From Perognathus longimembris pacificus (Eukaryota > Chordata > Mammalia > Rodentia > Heteromyidae): a DNA stretch of 64,000 bases. The stretch covers positions 70,665,300-70,729,299 of the forward strand of contig NC_063164.1 of NCBI RefSeq assembly GCF_023159225.1, written 5' to 3'. Under the pieces are notes generated by a model. It ran no database searches. It worked only from the letters and a program-made list of their open reading frames with translations, and was not told where the DNA came from. Every line of letters begins with the position of its first letter. The stretch's first letter is position 1. This document shows, piece by piece, positions 46,992-56,110 of the stretch. The position numbers and the translations under genes are program-made.

Positions 46992-49172
46992 TTGGATTGG
47001 AAATGCCAATCTACAAGCACCTGTGAGCACCATTTAAGACTCAAAGCAGACCTTACCAAGTACTGTTGTATAAATCTTAGAAGTTTGCAATTATATACAG
47101 ATACCTTCCCTCTCTTTTTTGCATTTAAAAGCAAATTTGGTTTCCCAAATAATGCAATTTTAGTATAACAACCAACCCTGAGCCCTGTATTCACTAGTTA
47201 CTTATTTACCTTTATAACACTATGAGCAATTTTGGTTGTTATATTTTTGGACTGGTGGGATTTCTGGATTTCTCTATGAACACCTTTGACACACTAGGAT
47301 TGAACAGGTATCCCCTCTATCCAATAACCAGAGGTCAATGGAGTCTGGAGGTCCTGGAAGTAAATTTAGAAGGGTAAGTTGTGGGTAGTGAAAAGAATAG
47401 AGTAAAATGAATGGAGGATGATGATTTTGGTTTAGTTTCAGTGAAGTGGAAAGGTGGAGGAGAGTAGAATTGGTAGAAAGAACAAGGTTAAAATGATAGA
47501 CAATGGAGGTCCAACAGAAAAGAGTGAAGGTATTTAGTCAATGGAATGTAATTTTTTTTTTTTCTGGCCAATCCTGGGACTTGGACTCAGGGCCTGAGCA
47601 CCGTCCCTGGCTTCTTTTTGCTCAAGGCTAGCACTCTGCCACTTGAGCCACAGTGCCACTTCTGGCCATTTTCTGTATATGTGGTACTAGGGAATTGAAC
47701 CCAGGGCCTCATGTATACGAGGCAAGCACTCTTGCCACTAGGCCATATCCCCAGCCCCAATGGAAAGTAATTTTAAAGAAAGAAAATGTGAAAAGAGAAA
47801 CAAAGAAAAAATATAGGAAAACAAACACAAAACAAAAAAGTATATTATCAAAAAAAACCAATAAAATAAACAAATATAAAACAAAAAATAAATGACAACT
47901 CAAAAATGAAAAATAAAAAATAAAAAAGTTTTTAAAAAATGTTTAAAATAATGGAGTCTTCCTAATTTGGGTGTGTTCTTTCTAGTCTCTGGTTTCCTTG
48001 CCATGGTCTACAGTCTATTTTCCTGCTGCTTGGCTGGTTTGATTTGCTTTCAGTTTGCAGGGGGTGGATCTGCTCTGACCCTCCTCCTCTGTTAGTTAAA
48101 TCCTGGGGCTCTGTGGTTTTCACAGCTTGCAGGTAGGATTTGGGTGTCCTCTGTAGATGGGGGACACTAAGGAGTCTTGGGAACCATGGCTCCTCCTGTC
48201 TGCTGTGGGGCCGCACACATGGCTCTGACTAGGCTGTGGACTCAGCAGGGCGGGGCACCTCAGGCCTGGTTTACCTGGCTGGGAGTCGCTTGCCCCAGGG
48301 GGAGGTTCCTCCCTCCTGGGTGGAGCTGGCTGTGGAATTCAGCTTGGTTTGCTGGTGGGAATTGTGCGTCTTCTCTAATGGGGCCATTTATCTATCTTGG
48401 GAACTGTTTACTCTCCAGTCTGATTGTTCCTTACTGCCAGTAGGTGCTTGGGTTTGATTTCAGAAGTACTGGCTGCTGGAGAGTCGGCAGCTACAGAGTC
48501 AGTGAGTCAGGGTGGGACAGGGTGGGGTGGGGTGGGGCACCTCTAGCTGAGTTTACCTGAGTCTGTGAGCCATGGCCTGGGAATGAGCCTCCCACCTGGG
48601 CAGGGGGGAGGGATCCTTGTCCTGGACGGAGCTGGCTCTCACCTTTCAGTGACTCTTGCCCTTTTTAAAGATGGCCCCTTCGTCCTCACTTTCCCCTGGC
48701 CTGTTTTAGTTCCAGTGTGGTCCAGTGGGTCTATGCCAGAGTCAAAGATGGCACTTCGCTCTGGCAGTGGGGGAAGGGCTACCTTCCAGATGCTGCTCTG
48801 TGGGTGCAAGTGAGAATATCTTTTGTTGGGTATTCATGCTTTCTCTGCGATTTTAGCCTGTCTGTGCTCACTGCGGTCTGCATCAGTCTGCTGCCCTCTG
48901 GAAGATTTCTCCCTGGTCACCACTGTGTGCTTTAGGTGTGCATAGTGCTGGGCACTGTGCCGGCGCTGGCAGCAGGTCATGGCTCGGAGCTCAAATCTGT
49001 GTTTTCGGGTCAGCAAGTTGGTTTTTCCTTTCCGGCCAGAATACCTATACTGTTATAACTTACTTGGGCTGTCTTTCTAGGAGTAAAAGTTTCTCTGGAG
49101 TGGTAAAACTGTGATGTTGGAGGGAGCTTAGCTAGGGCTCTGCTGCTCCTCTGCCATCTTTCCAGAAGTCTG
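46992..49172 (-). promoter_or_regulatory. L1 5'UTR (lineage A)
   Basis: Region upstream of ORF1 on the element's strand. The distal 1.2 kb (about 47950-49172) is GC-rich and would be the promoter. The proximal part holds an IDL-Geo SINE and A-rich sequence. A YY1-like site at 49153-49160 (reverse AAGATGGC) sits next to the 5' boundary. The segment 48891-48997 is duplicated in the LTR element downstream. Confidence 0.7.
47556..47758 (-). mobile_element. IDL-Geo SINE inside the L1 5'UTR
   Basis: Reverse copy with T-run at left and 'ccatatccccagcccc' at right. A 16-bp target-site duplication with one mismatch flanks it: 'aatggaatgtaatttt' (47540-47555) and 'aatggaaagtaatttt' (47759-47774). Confidence 0.94.
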
Positions 49173-49186
49173 CATGGGTTACTTTT

Positions 49187-49393
49187 CGGTAAGGGTTTCC
49201 CTTGAAGCCTGGGGCTGCCTGGGCTGCAGTCCTCCTGCATGAGTGTCCCTGAATCACTGGGGAAGACAGGAAAGGGCCATTAACTTGTCATTTTGCTTTC
49301 TTAGTAGCTGCAATAATAGGTGCACAGAAACTCACACAGCCATGATGTAAGATGGAGTCTCTTCTTCGTTTGTGCTGGGGCTGCCCTTAAACT
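49187..49393. other. Short unique spacer between L1 and LTR element
   Basis: About 200 bp between the L1 target-site duplication and the LTR element's duplication. No gene seen. Confidence 0.6.
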
Positions 49394-49742
49394 ATAATCT
49401 GTTGGGGTCAGCTGCACCTTTAAGGGGCCACAGCTGACCTCGGCCTGTCCCTCCCCTTCCTGTCTTTAACAGGAAGAGAAGCCCCTGTCCCTGGGGCTAG
49501 CACGTGTGCTATGGCAGAGGGGTACCCCAGCGGACCCATCCATAGGGGGCTGGACCTCTGCCAACAAAGGAAGTCTCCTGACATCATTTGAGGGACAGCT
49601 CCTTGGGACCAATCAGGGGCCCCTCTCTTGTGCCCGCCTTTGGGGTATATCTAGGAGACTTCTCATTTGAATAAACAGAAGCCCTAGAGGTTTTCTCCAG
49701 GGGCCCAAGCATCCGTGTCATTCTTGGCGGTTTTGGGGCACC

Positions 49743-49849
49743 CTGCCCTCTGGAAGATTTCTCCCTGGTCACCACTGTGTGCTTTAGGTGTGCGTAGTGC
49801 TGGGCACTGTGCCGGCGCTGGCAGCAGGTCACGGCTCGGAGCTCAAATC
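49743..49849 (+). repeat. 107-bp patch copied from an L1 5'UTR
   Basis: From 'ctgccctctggaag' to 'ggagctcaaatc' this matches 48891-48997 in the adjacent L1 5'UTR at 105 of 107 positions, with no gaps. The 3' LTR lacks it and has only six bases (gaccac) at that point. Both differences put a CpG in the LTR copy where the L1 has CpA or TpG. Confidence 0.93.
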
Positions 49850-50060
49850 ACGCCACCGACGCTACCTGTGGCCATCGCTCCCGCGTGAGCGATAATGGAC
49901 CACCCAGGAAGGGGCGGATAAGCCCCTTCCCCCCCAAGCGAGGGGAAGTAGAGAGAGAGAGAGAGACGAGGCTACCTGTGGCCATCACTCCCTCCTGAGA
50001 GCAATAGAGGACCATTCAGGGAGGGGCGAACAAGCCCCTTCCCCCCCCAAGCGAGGGGAA

Positions 50061-50062
<2 letters not shown>

Positions 50063-50119
<57 letters not shown>
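50063..50119. repeat. (GA)n microsatellite at the LTR 3' end
   Basis: About 28 GA units ending just before the LTR terminus. The homologous tract in the 3' LTR (53000-53008) has only a few units, so this one expanded after integration. Confidence 0.95.
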
Positions 50120-50121
<2 letters not shown>

Positions 50122-50127
50122 ACAAAT

Positions 50128-50145
50128 TGGCTCCCAACATGGGGC
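50128..50145 (+). other. Primer binding site, tRNA-Lys(1,2)-like
   Basis: TGGCTCCCAACATGGGGC begins three bases after the 5' LTR. It differs at two positions from the site complementary to tRNA-Lys(1,2) as I know it. This is the main support for a class II (betaretrovirus-like) origin. Confidence 0.75.
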
Positions 50146-52410
50146 AGGATGCCCACGGGAAAAGCAATCCAGAGCTGTCAGTAGCCTTCGGGAAGGATGG
50201 GAGTGAGTACTCCGGAGCGTGTGGTACCTCCATCTACGGTGATGGGGCAGAATCAATCCGCGTCCCAAGAGGCCGGATCGGATCATTGGCACTCGGACCA
50301 AGGGCCGAGGGAATTCTGCAGCCCGCAGAGATGGGCTCGCAGCTTCGCGCCTCAGGGCGCCAGGCGGGGCGGCAGCGGCAGTCTAGCCCAGGGCCCCCCG
50401 CCCAGGACTTTTAAAGTCCCGACTAGGGAGCAGCCACTCCCACTGGGCGCTGGCCTCCAGGGACGCGGGACCCAAGGCAGCGACGGGAGCCGCAGGGGGT
50501 CATGGCCCCGGCAATGTTCGGGTCTCGGAGAGCACGGGCAGCGTGGAGCCGCGCGCCGGCGGCGACGTGCATAGAGCTCGCCGCCCCGAACCGCTGGCGC
50601 GGAGCCAGGGCTATAGGGGTGGGGGCGAAGGCAGCGAGCCACAACCCGACCTGGAAAGTGGCGGCAGGAGGCATTGTGAGTCTACAGCATGCATCTGTGA
50701 GTCTGTGAGTGTTTCTGTTGAGTGAGGAGAGGTTTCCTTTTGTTTTTATCAACCACGTGGTTCTATTATGGGCAAAAAATACCATTTGCCACTGGAATTC
50801 CAGAAAACTTACATGGCCAATTAAAAAAAAAATTCTAAGCATGCCTCAAAGCTTGTGCACAAGTATCTGTATGTCTGTCCGTGTGTGTTGGTAAAACATG
50901 GTTTCAAAGTTACTTGCCTTTTGACTACTAATTTAACTTTAATTCTTAATGTTAAACTGATCTTTGCAGCCTGTGGGTGGAGTCACAGTGAACCACCTGG
51001 AGGCAGTTGTGACTTTTATTACCAAACTCCAAGCCAAAAGAAAAAAAAAAGTTATTCTTTCTCTCCTGTGCTCTCATAAACTCTTTTAAGATCAAGGGAC
51101 CAGAGTCATTTTGGAACAACTGTGCAAACCTCAATTTTCCTGACTCAGGACTAATACTTTGTTCTATAGGATGCAGGTCGACGTGTGCTAGCTGCATGGA
51201 CTGTGGCAGTCTGTGGCTACAGGAAGCTGACTCCACAGTCTGCTCCCAAACTGCCTTGGTTTTTTTTTTTCTCTGACCTATAGTTGTTGTTTCACTCCCC
51301 TCCCCCCCCAGCCAGGGACCGAATCCCGGACCTTGCGCTCATCAGGGAAGTGCTCTTCCACTGAACTAAATCCCCAGAGCCTTGTATATGCCTTTACAGA
51401 TTGGAAAACTAAGCCCAGAGCACTTGCTCTGGAGAAATGTCTTCCCTTGTTTTCTCTTCAGGAAAACAAAGACTGTGGTAGATTTTTCCATGGAGAAACG
51501 GGAAAGCCTGCCTGTACCATCGATGGACCCAGTGTCGGCCCTGTTTCTTCCCTAGACCCAACCTGGTGCCCTGCCATGTCATAAGAAAAAAAAATAATAA
51601 TAGATAAAAATAAAAATTGAAAAAAAAAGGGGGGAGAGGGAGAGAGAGGGGAGTAGACCCCATGATTAGTAAAGATAGCTATGCTTATATTATATATCTT
51701 AAGAAAATATCTTAAGAAAATTTAAATCTTCCCAAAACAGTGGGAAAGAGCTTTGTAAATGCTTTTACAGATTGGAAAACTAAAAACCCAGAGCACTAGC
51801 TCTGGAGAAATGTCTCTTCTTGTTCTCTTCAGGAAAACAAGGAATATACTGCAATTCTTCTGCTCTTCTAAAGAGAATAAGCGCTTCTTGAAAGGCAGTA
51901 TTTAGCTGTGGCAGTGTCGCTTGCAGTTTTGTACAAAACTTAAAGAAATTTTGCACCATGTTTCTTCCACTCCTCTCCCCCTACTGTTCGGTTTAAGGGA
52001 GTCCCGTTACAGGGAAATAGGAGCTGAGGGTTTGACACCCAACCTTAATGTTTTTAAAAAGTTAAGCGCAAAGGTTTAACACCTTTGCTTCAATGTTTAT
52101 ATATAAAAAGAATGTTTTACTAATCACTTATGTTTAAATTATCAGCTACTGTGAACTACTGGGGATGCCAGAGCTCCAGCTTACTTCTACTTCACCACCA
52201 AAAGAGGGCTGATGTCTGTACCTTCCTGCACTTGGCAGAAACCAGCTGAGGATTCCAGCTTCTCTGGACAAAGCCAGACGGACGGCCACCTTACCTACCC
52301 CTTCCCTCTGTGGAAGAGGCCCCCTATATATTTATATATACATATATATATGTCTTATGTCAGCATTTGCCTTATGCCTACATGTATGTTTATAACACCC
52401 CTACTAATTA
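50146..52410 (+). other. Non-coding interior of the LTR element
   Basis: About 2.3 kb without recognisable retroviral genes. The first part (50290-50670) is strongly GC- and CpG-rich, unlike the rest of the window. Open frames there (50127-50414, 50197-50574) look compositional. The remainder is AT-rich, contains an ID SINE at 51309-51377, and has a 94-bp direct repeat at 51376-51469 and 51747-51840. The structure resembles other non-autonomous ERV derivatives that keep cis signals and carry unrelated interior sequence. Confidence 0.7.
51309..51377 (-). mobile_element. ID SINE inside the LTR element
   Basis: Reverse monomeric ID. The B-box is seen as 'gggaccgaatcccgg' and the A-box region as 'cactgaactaaatccccag'. 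It keeps several CpGs, consistent with youth or with being carried as part of the element. It abuts the first copy of the 94-bp internal repeat. Confidence 0.75.
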
Positions 52411-52430
52411 AAAAAAAAAAGAGTAGCAGA
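52411..52430 (+). other. A-rich tract before 3' LTR (polypurine-like)
   Basis: Ten A residues then 'gagtagcaga' directly precede the 3' LTR. It is purine-rich but broken by T and C, so it is a weak or mutated polypurine tract. Confidence 0.45.
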
Positions 52431-53014
52431 TGTTGGGGTCAGCTGCACCTTTAAGGGGCCACAGCTGACCTCGACCTGTCCCTCCCCTTCCTGTCTTTAA
52501 CAGGAAGAGAAGCCCCTGTCCCTGGGGCTAGCACGTGTGCTATGGCAGAGGGGTACCCCAGGGGCCCATCCATAGAGGGCTGGACCTCTGCCAACAAAGG
52601 AAGTCTCCTGACATCATTTGAGGGACAGCTCCTTGGGACCAATCAGGGGCCCCTCTCTTGTGCCCACCTTTGGGGTATATCTGGGAGGCTCCTCATTTGA
52701 ATAAACAGAAGCCCTAGAGGTTTTCTCCAGGGGCCCGCCCATCCGTGTCGTTCTTGGTGGTTTTGGGGCACCCTGCGACCACACGCCACTGAGGCTACCT
52801 GTAGCCATGGCTCCCGAGTGAGTGATAATGGACCACCCAGGAAGGGGCGGACAAGCCCCTTCGCCCCCCAAGCGAGGGGAAGTAGAGAGAGAGAGAGAGA
52901 GACGAGGCTACCTGTGGCCATCGCTCCCGCGTGAGAGCGATAAAGGACCACCCAGGGAGGGGCGGACAAGCCCCGCCCCCCCAAGCGAGGGGAAGTCGAG
53001 AGAGAGAGCCCACA
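52431..53014 (+). repeat. 3' LTR
   Basis: 584 bp, starting TGTTGGGG and ending CCCACA. It has the same CCAAT, TATA-like and AATAAA signals as the 5' copy. The two ~110-bp tandem units begin at 52794 and 52907. It lacks the 103-bp insertion and shows the ancestral sequence 'accctgcgaccacacgcc' at that point. Confidence 0.9.
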
Positions 53015-53020
53015 CTAATC

Positions 53021-53984
53021 CACAAATTTCCCTTTCCCAAGTATCTAGGATTATAAGTATAAATCACCATGCCCAGATACTAGATTCCTCTCATTTATAA
53101 ACAATCTTGGCTACCCTGTTAATAATTTATCTTGAATTCTTAGAATATATGGAATTCCACTGATCTATAGTGAGGAGAGCACTTTACCATATTCATTTTG
53201 GGAATGACAATTGCATTTCCCACCTTCATTCTTTTTAAACCCTTTCTCTCCACAATTCTGTCATTGGAGAAATAACCCAATAATCCTTTGAACCTCAGAA
53301 CTCATTGAAACCTCATGAAATAGATTCACCTAGTCTTCTATTAGCATTATTCCTGCTACATGGTGCCCCAGATACACTTGATTGTAACTCCTTAAAAACA
53401 AAGAACATTGCTTATTTTTCTTGCTATCCTCTGCAGTGCTTTGCACCATGTATTTAAAGGATTGAATTGAACTTAATTGTACAAAAGAAGAAAATTAGTT
53501 TTGCCTGTGCAGTCTCAAAAGCATTTTTTTGTCAAATTGGATTCTTTTCATCTATTTGAGCATCTAATTTATGCACAGAGGAATCAGTCTTGTAGTAATC
53601 TGATGTGGTCATTGAAACCATCAAAGAGAATATTTTCATTTTTCTGATCTGGTGATTTTTAATTATATAGTCACAGCCACTTACATAGAAAAATAAAGCA
53701 GCAGATCAAATTGCAAACTAATAGCAGATTGATGAGTGGAATTATTCGTGGTCTCCTAAACACTATTGCAGATAATCTATAGTTTCTGCCAAATTTATTC
53801 ATTGATCTAACATCTTTTGGTAAGTGGCAATAATAAAAATGAGGTTCCCATGGGGCAAGTGCTGAATGAAGATGGAATAGAAGGGTGGTTACTACTGAAA
53901 GACTTACTTATGAAACTGTACCAGCTATTATGTTCCTATCCTTAACCCAGTTTCTTTTCTTACCTTTCTTTTTCTTCTAATTAT
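53021..53984. other. Unassigned intergenic DNA
   Basis: No gene or recent element recognised. Confidence 0.45.
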
Positions 53985-54509
53985 TTTTTTAAATTATCGT
54001 TAAGTAGTCGCACAAAGGGGTCATCACGCAACATGTCAGTTTAAACGTACAGTGCATCTTGATCAATGTCACTTCTTTATTATCTTCCCTCTTACCTCAC
54101 AACCAACTCCTTTCAAAATTATTAGTTTTATTATCACTATATCCCTCCCTTCCTCTCTTCATTTTTTTACTCCTCCCTCTTCTTCCCTTGACCATATATC
54201 TCCAGCATTAGCTTCTTGGTTTTTAGTTTGTTGAGCTGTGAGTTTGTTTCTCTAAGGAGTTACACCATTTAAATTCTCCCCTGCATATACCATGCTTTGA
54301 TTAATACGTTTGTATATTCTTACATGTTACCTTCATATGTGTTTACTTGCATGTTTATAAATTAGATCTAACTTCTGCCTATGCAGAAAAACATGTATCT
54401 TTTGTTTCTCTGGGCCTGACTTACTTCACTTGCAACAATGTTTTCCAGGTCCATCTATTTCTTTGCAAGTGACATAAATATTATTCTGCCTAGTGGATGA
54501 GTAAAATTC

Positions 54510-54556
<47 letters not shown>

Positions 54557-54645
54557 CCTATGTGACATTTTAGCCATTTGTTCACTGAAGGGCATCTGGG
54601 CTGTTTCCATGCCTGGGCTATGGTGAATATTGCAGCAATCAACTT
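53985..54645 (-). mobile_element. Old L1 3' end
   Basis: Reverse orientation. The 3'UTR ('gtcatcacgcaacatgtcag', pyrimidine-rich middle) is followed by ORF2-end words ('ggcctgacttacttcacttg', 'gaagggcatctgggctgttt', 'ggtgaatattgcagcaatc'). It is older than lineages A and B. A (GT)n tract replaces part of it at 54513-54554. Confidence 0.75.
54513..54554. repeat. (GT)n microsatellite inside an L1
   Basis: About 20 GT units at the place where L1 reads 'attccattgtgtatat' in other copies. The microsatellite probably grew from that seed. Confidence 0.95.
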
Positions 54646-54649
54646 ACTT

Positions 54650-55440
54650 AACCCAAATTCTTCACTAGTAAATCAAGGCAAAATAAACACCAGTTATATT
54701 TTCCTTACTGAAATTTACTATTTTACTGAATGTTCACAAGAATCCTGTAATCTATCATGTTTTTCTCCTTCTTTACAAATTTGCCTTGTACCAGTTTCCA
54801 GGTATTTCAAGATTCCTAGCAATGAGCATATCAGAATCAACTTACTTTACAATAAAGTAAAAGGGACTTTGTTTTAAGTGGATAAACTCTAATCAAAAGC
54901 AGAATAATATATGTTCCATAATGTTGTGAATATAAAACACAGGAAAGCACCTCAAGAGGTCACCAGCTGACTTCATATGAAAGGTAGAACTTTTGTTGAA
55001 ACTGGAGGGATGACCAAGAGCTGTAGAGTCACAGCCAGGATATGACAATCCAGAGAGTCCTAAAGTGAAGAATGCTAAAAAAAAAAAAAAAATCATTCAT
55101 GGTACAGTGCCAGCCAGACAGCATTTTTCAACCTGTGGCCTACAAAAATGATTTCAGTGGACCATATTAGAATTCTTATATATCTAATATTTGGGGTAGA
55201 TTAGAGTATATTGCATATAGAAAAGTGAAAATGTGCTTTGTAAAAGCTTTTTAATATGCACTGGTATTAGAGTATATCCCTTGTGATCACAGTTCTACAA
55301 CTCTTCCTCCTTTCTCAGTCTCATACCTTCTTTCAGCTGGCACTTACACCTTCATAGTTAAAATGGAAACCATTCAATGCAAGTTTACTCACGGTCATAC
55401 CAACAAACCTACTATTACTGTCAAAATTTATACTATACAG
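54650..55440. other. Unassigned intergenic DNA
   Basis: A short A-run lies at 55077-55092; nothing else distinctive. Confidence 0.4.
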
Positions 55441-55667
55441 CCAAGCACTGGTGGTTGAAGCTTATAATCCTATCAAGTTAGGAGGCTGAAATCAGAGGAT
55501 CATAGTTCAAAGCCAGCAAAGGCAAACAAATATGTGAGGCTTTTAAGAAGCAAGAAAAAGGCAGAACTGGAGGCATGGCTAAAGTGGTAGAGTGCCAGCA
55601 ATAAGCAAAATTAAAAACTGAGCAAGAGCATGAGTTGCTGAGTTTAAGGCTCAGTACCAGCATTTTA
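55441..55667 (+). mobile_element. B1-dID/Geo intermediate SINE
   Basis: The 7SL-like head ('gccaagcactggtggttgaa', 'ttataatcctatcaagttag', 'gttcaaagccagcaaaggc') is joined to a tRNA-like second half ('ggcatggctaaagtggtaga', 'ctgagtttaaggctcagtac'). An A-rich insert with 'aaaaactgagcaagagcatg' lies between its two tRNA-like boxes. The second half resembles Geo in layout but not closely in the insert. Confidence 0.65.
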
Positions 55668-55682
55668 AAAAATGAACAAGAA

Positions 55683-55909
55683 GGGGCTGGGAATATGGCC
55701 TAGTGGTAAAGTGCTCACCTCATATACATGAAGCCCTGGGTTCGATTCCTCATCCACCACATATATAAAAAAAGCCGGAAGTGGTGCTGTGGCTTAACAG
55801 GTAGAGTGCTAGCCTTGACCAAAAAGAAGCCAGGGACAGTGCTCAGGCCCTGAGTCCATGCCCCAGGACTGGCAACAAAAACAAACCAAATTAAAAAAAA
55901 AAACATGGG
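55683..55909 (+). mobile_element. IDL-Geo SINE
   Basis: Full-length copy inserted in the tail of the SINE at 55441. A perfect 16-bp target-site duplication 'aaaaaatgaacaagaa' lies at 55667-55682 and 55910-55925. It is followed by a purine microsatellite. Confidence 0.95.
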
Positions 55910-55929
55910 AAAAAATGAACAAGAATAAA

Positions 55930-56110
55930 AGAAAACTAAAAGAAAGAGAGAGAGAGAACAGAAGGAGGGTAGGAAGGAAGGTGAGAAAGGGAAAGAAAGG
56001 AAGGAAGAAGAAAGGAAGGAAGGGAGAAAGGAAGGAAGGAAGGAAGAAAGGAAGGAAGGAAGGAAGGACGAAAAAAAGAAAGAAAGAAAGAGATAAAAGA
56101 GAGGAAAAGG
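55930..56110. repeat. (GAAA/GGAA)n purine microsatellite
   Basis: About 180 bp almost entirely purine, with clear (AAGG)n blocks at 55995-56068 and (AAAG)n at 56075-56095. It probably grew from the SINE A-tail. The open frames on both strands are repeat artefacts. Confidence 0.93.

Larger units (their letters stand above)
41968..49172 (-). mobile_element. Full-length L1 (lineage A) with two SINE insertions
   Basis: A perfect 14-bp target-site duplication 'catgggttactttt' (41954-41967 and 49173-49186) defines both ends. From left to right it holds an A-rich tail (reverse), a shortened 3'UTR, ORF2, ORF1 and a ~2 kb 5'UTR. On its own strand the element begins 'cagacttctggaaagatggc', placing a YY1-like AAGATGGC within 20 bases of the start. 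About 600 bp covering the last part of ORF2 and most of the 3'UTR is missing at a junction near 42080 compared with the copy at 4162. IDL-Geo SINEs lie at 43731-43941 and 47556-47758. Confidence 0.95.
49400..50124 (+). repeat. 5' LTR (longer than 3' LTR)
   Basis: Visible signals are a CCAAT word (49609-49613), a weak TATA-like 'tatatct' (49646-49652) and AATAAA (49670-49675). The 3' third consists of two ~110-bp tandem units (from 49861 and from 49971), each ending in a (GA)n tract. The second GA tract reaches about 55 bp. The LTR is about 140 bp longer than its partner because of a 103-bp foreign insertion and the longer GA tract. Confidence 0.9.
49394..53020 (+). mobile_element. Non-autonomous LTR retroelement (ERVK-like)
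   Basis: Two LTRs (49400-50124 and 52431-53014) begin TGTTGGGG and end CCCACA. They flank a 2.3 kb interior with a Lys-tRNA-type primer binding site and an A-rich purine tract before the 3' LTR. The 6-bp flanks 'ataatc' and 'ctaatc' match at 5 of 6 positions, in keeping with the 6-bp duplications of class II ERVs. By eye the first ~345 bp of the two LTRs differ at about a dozen positions, roughly 96% identity, so the insertion is moderately recent. No gag, pro, pol or env is recognisable. It would have relied on proteins supplied by another element. Confidence 0.88.

Noticed and set aside
49972..50301. Open frame with a long Ser-Leu repeat
   Set aside because: It is the translation of the (GA)n microsatellite at the LTR end.
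50127..50574. Possible gag start just after the primer binding site of the LTR element
   Set aside because: The frame starts within the primer binding site and shows no matrix, capsid or zinc-knuckle features. The CpG-rich composition is enough to explain it.
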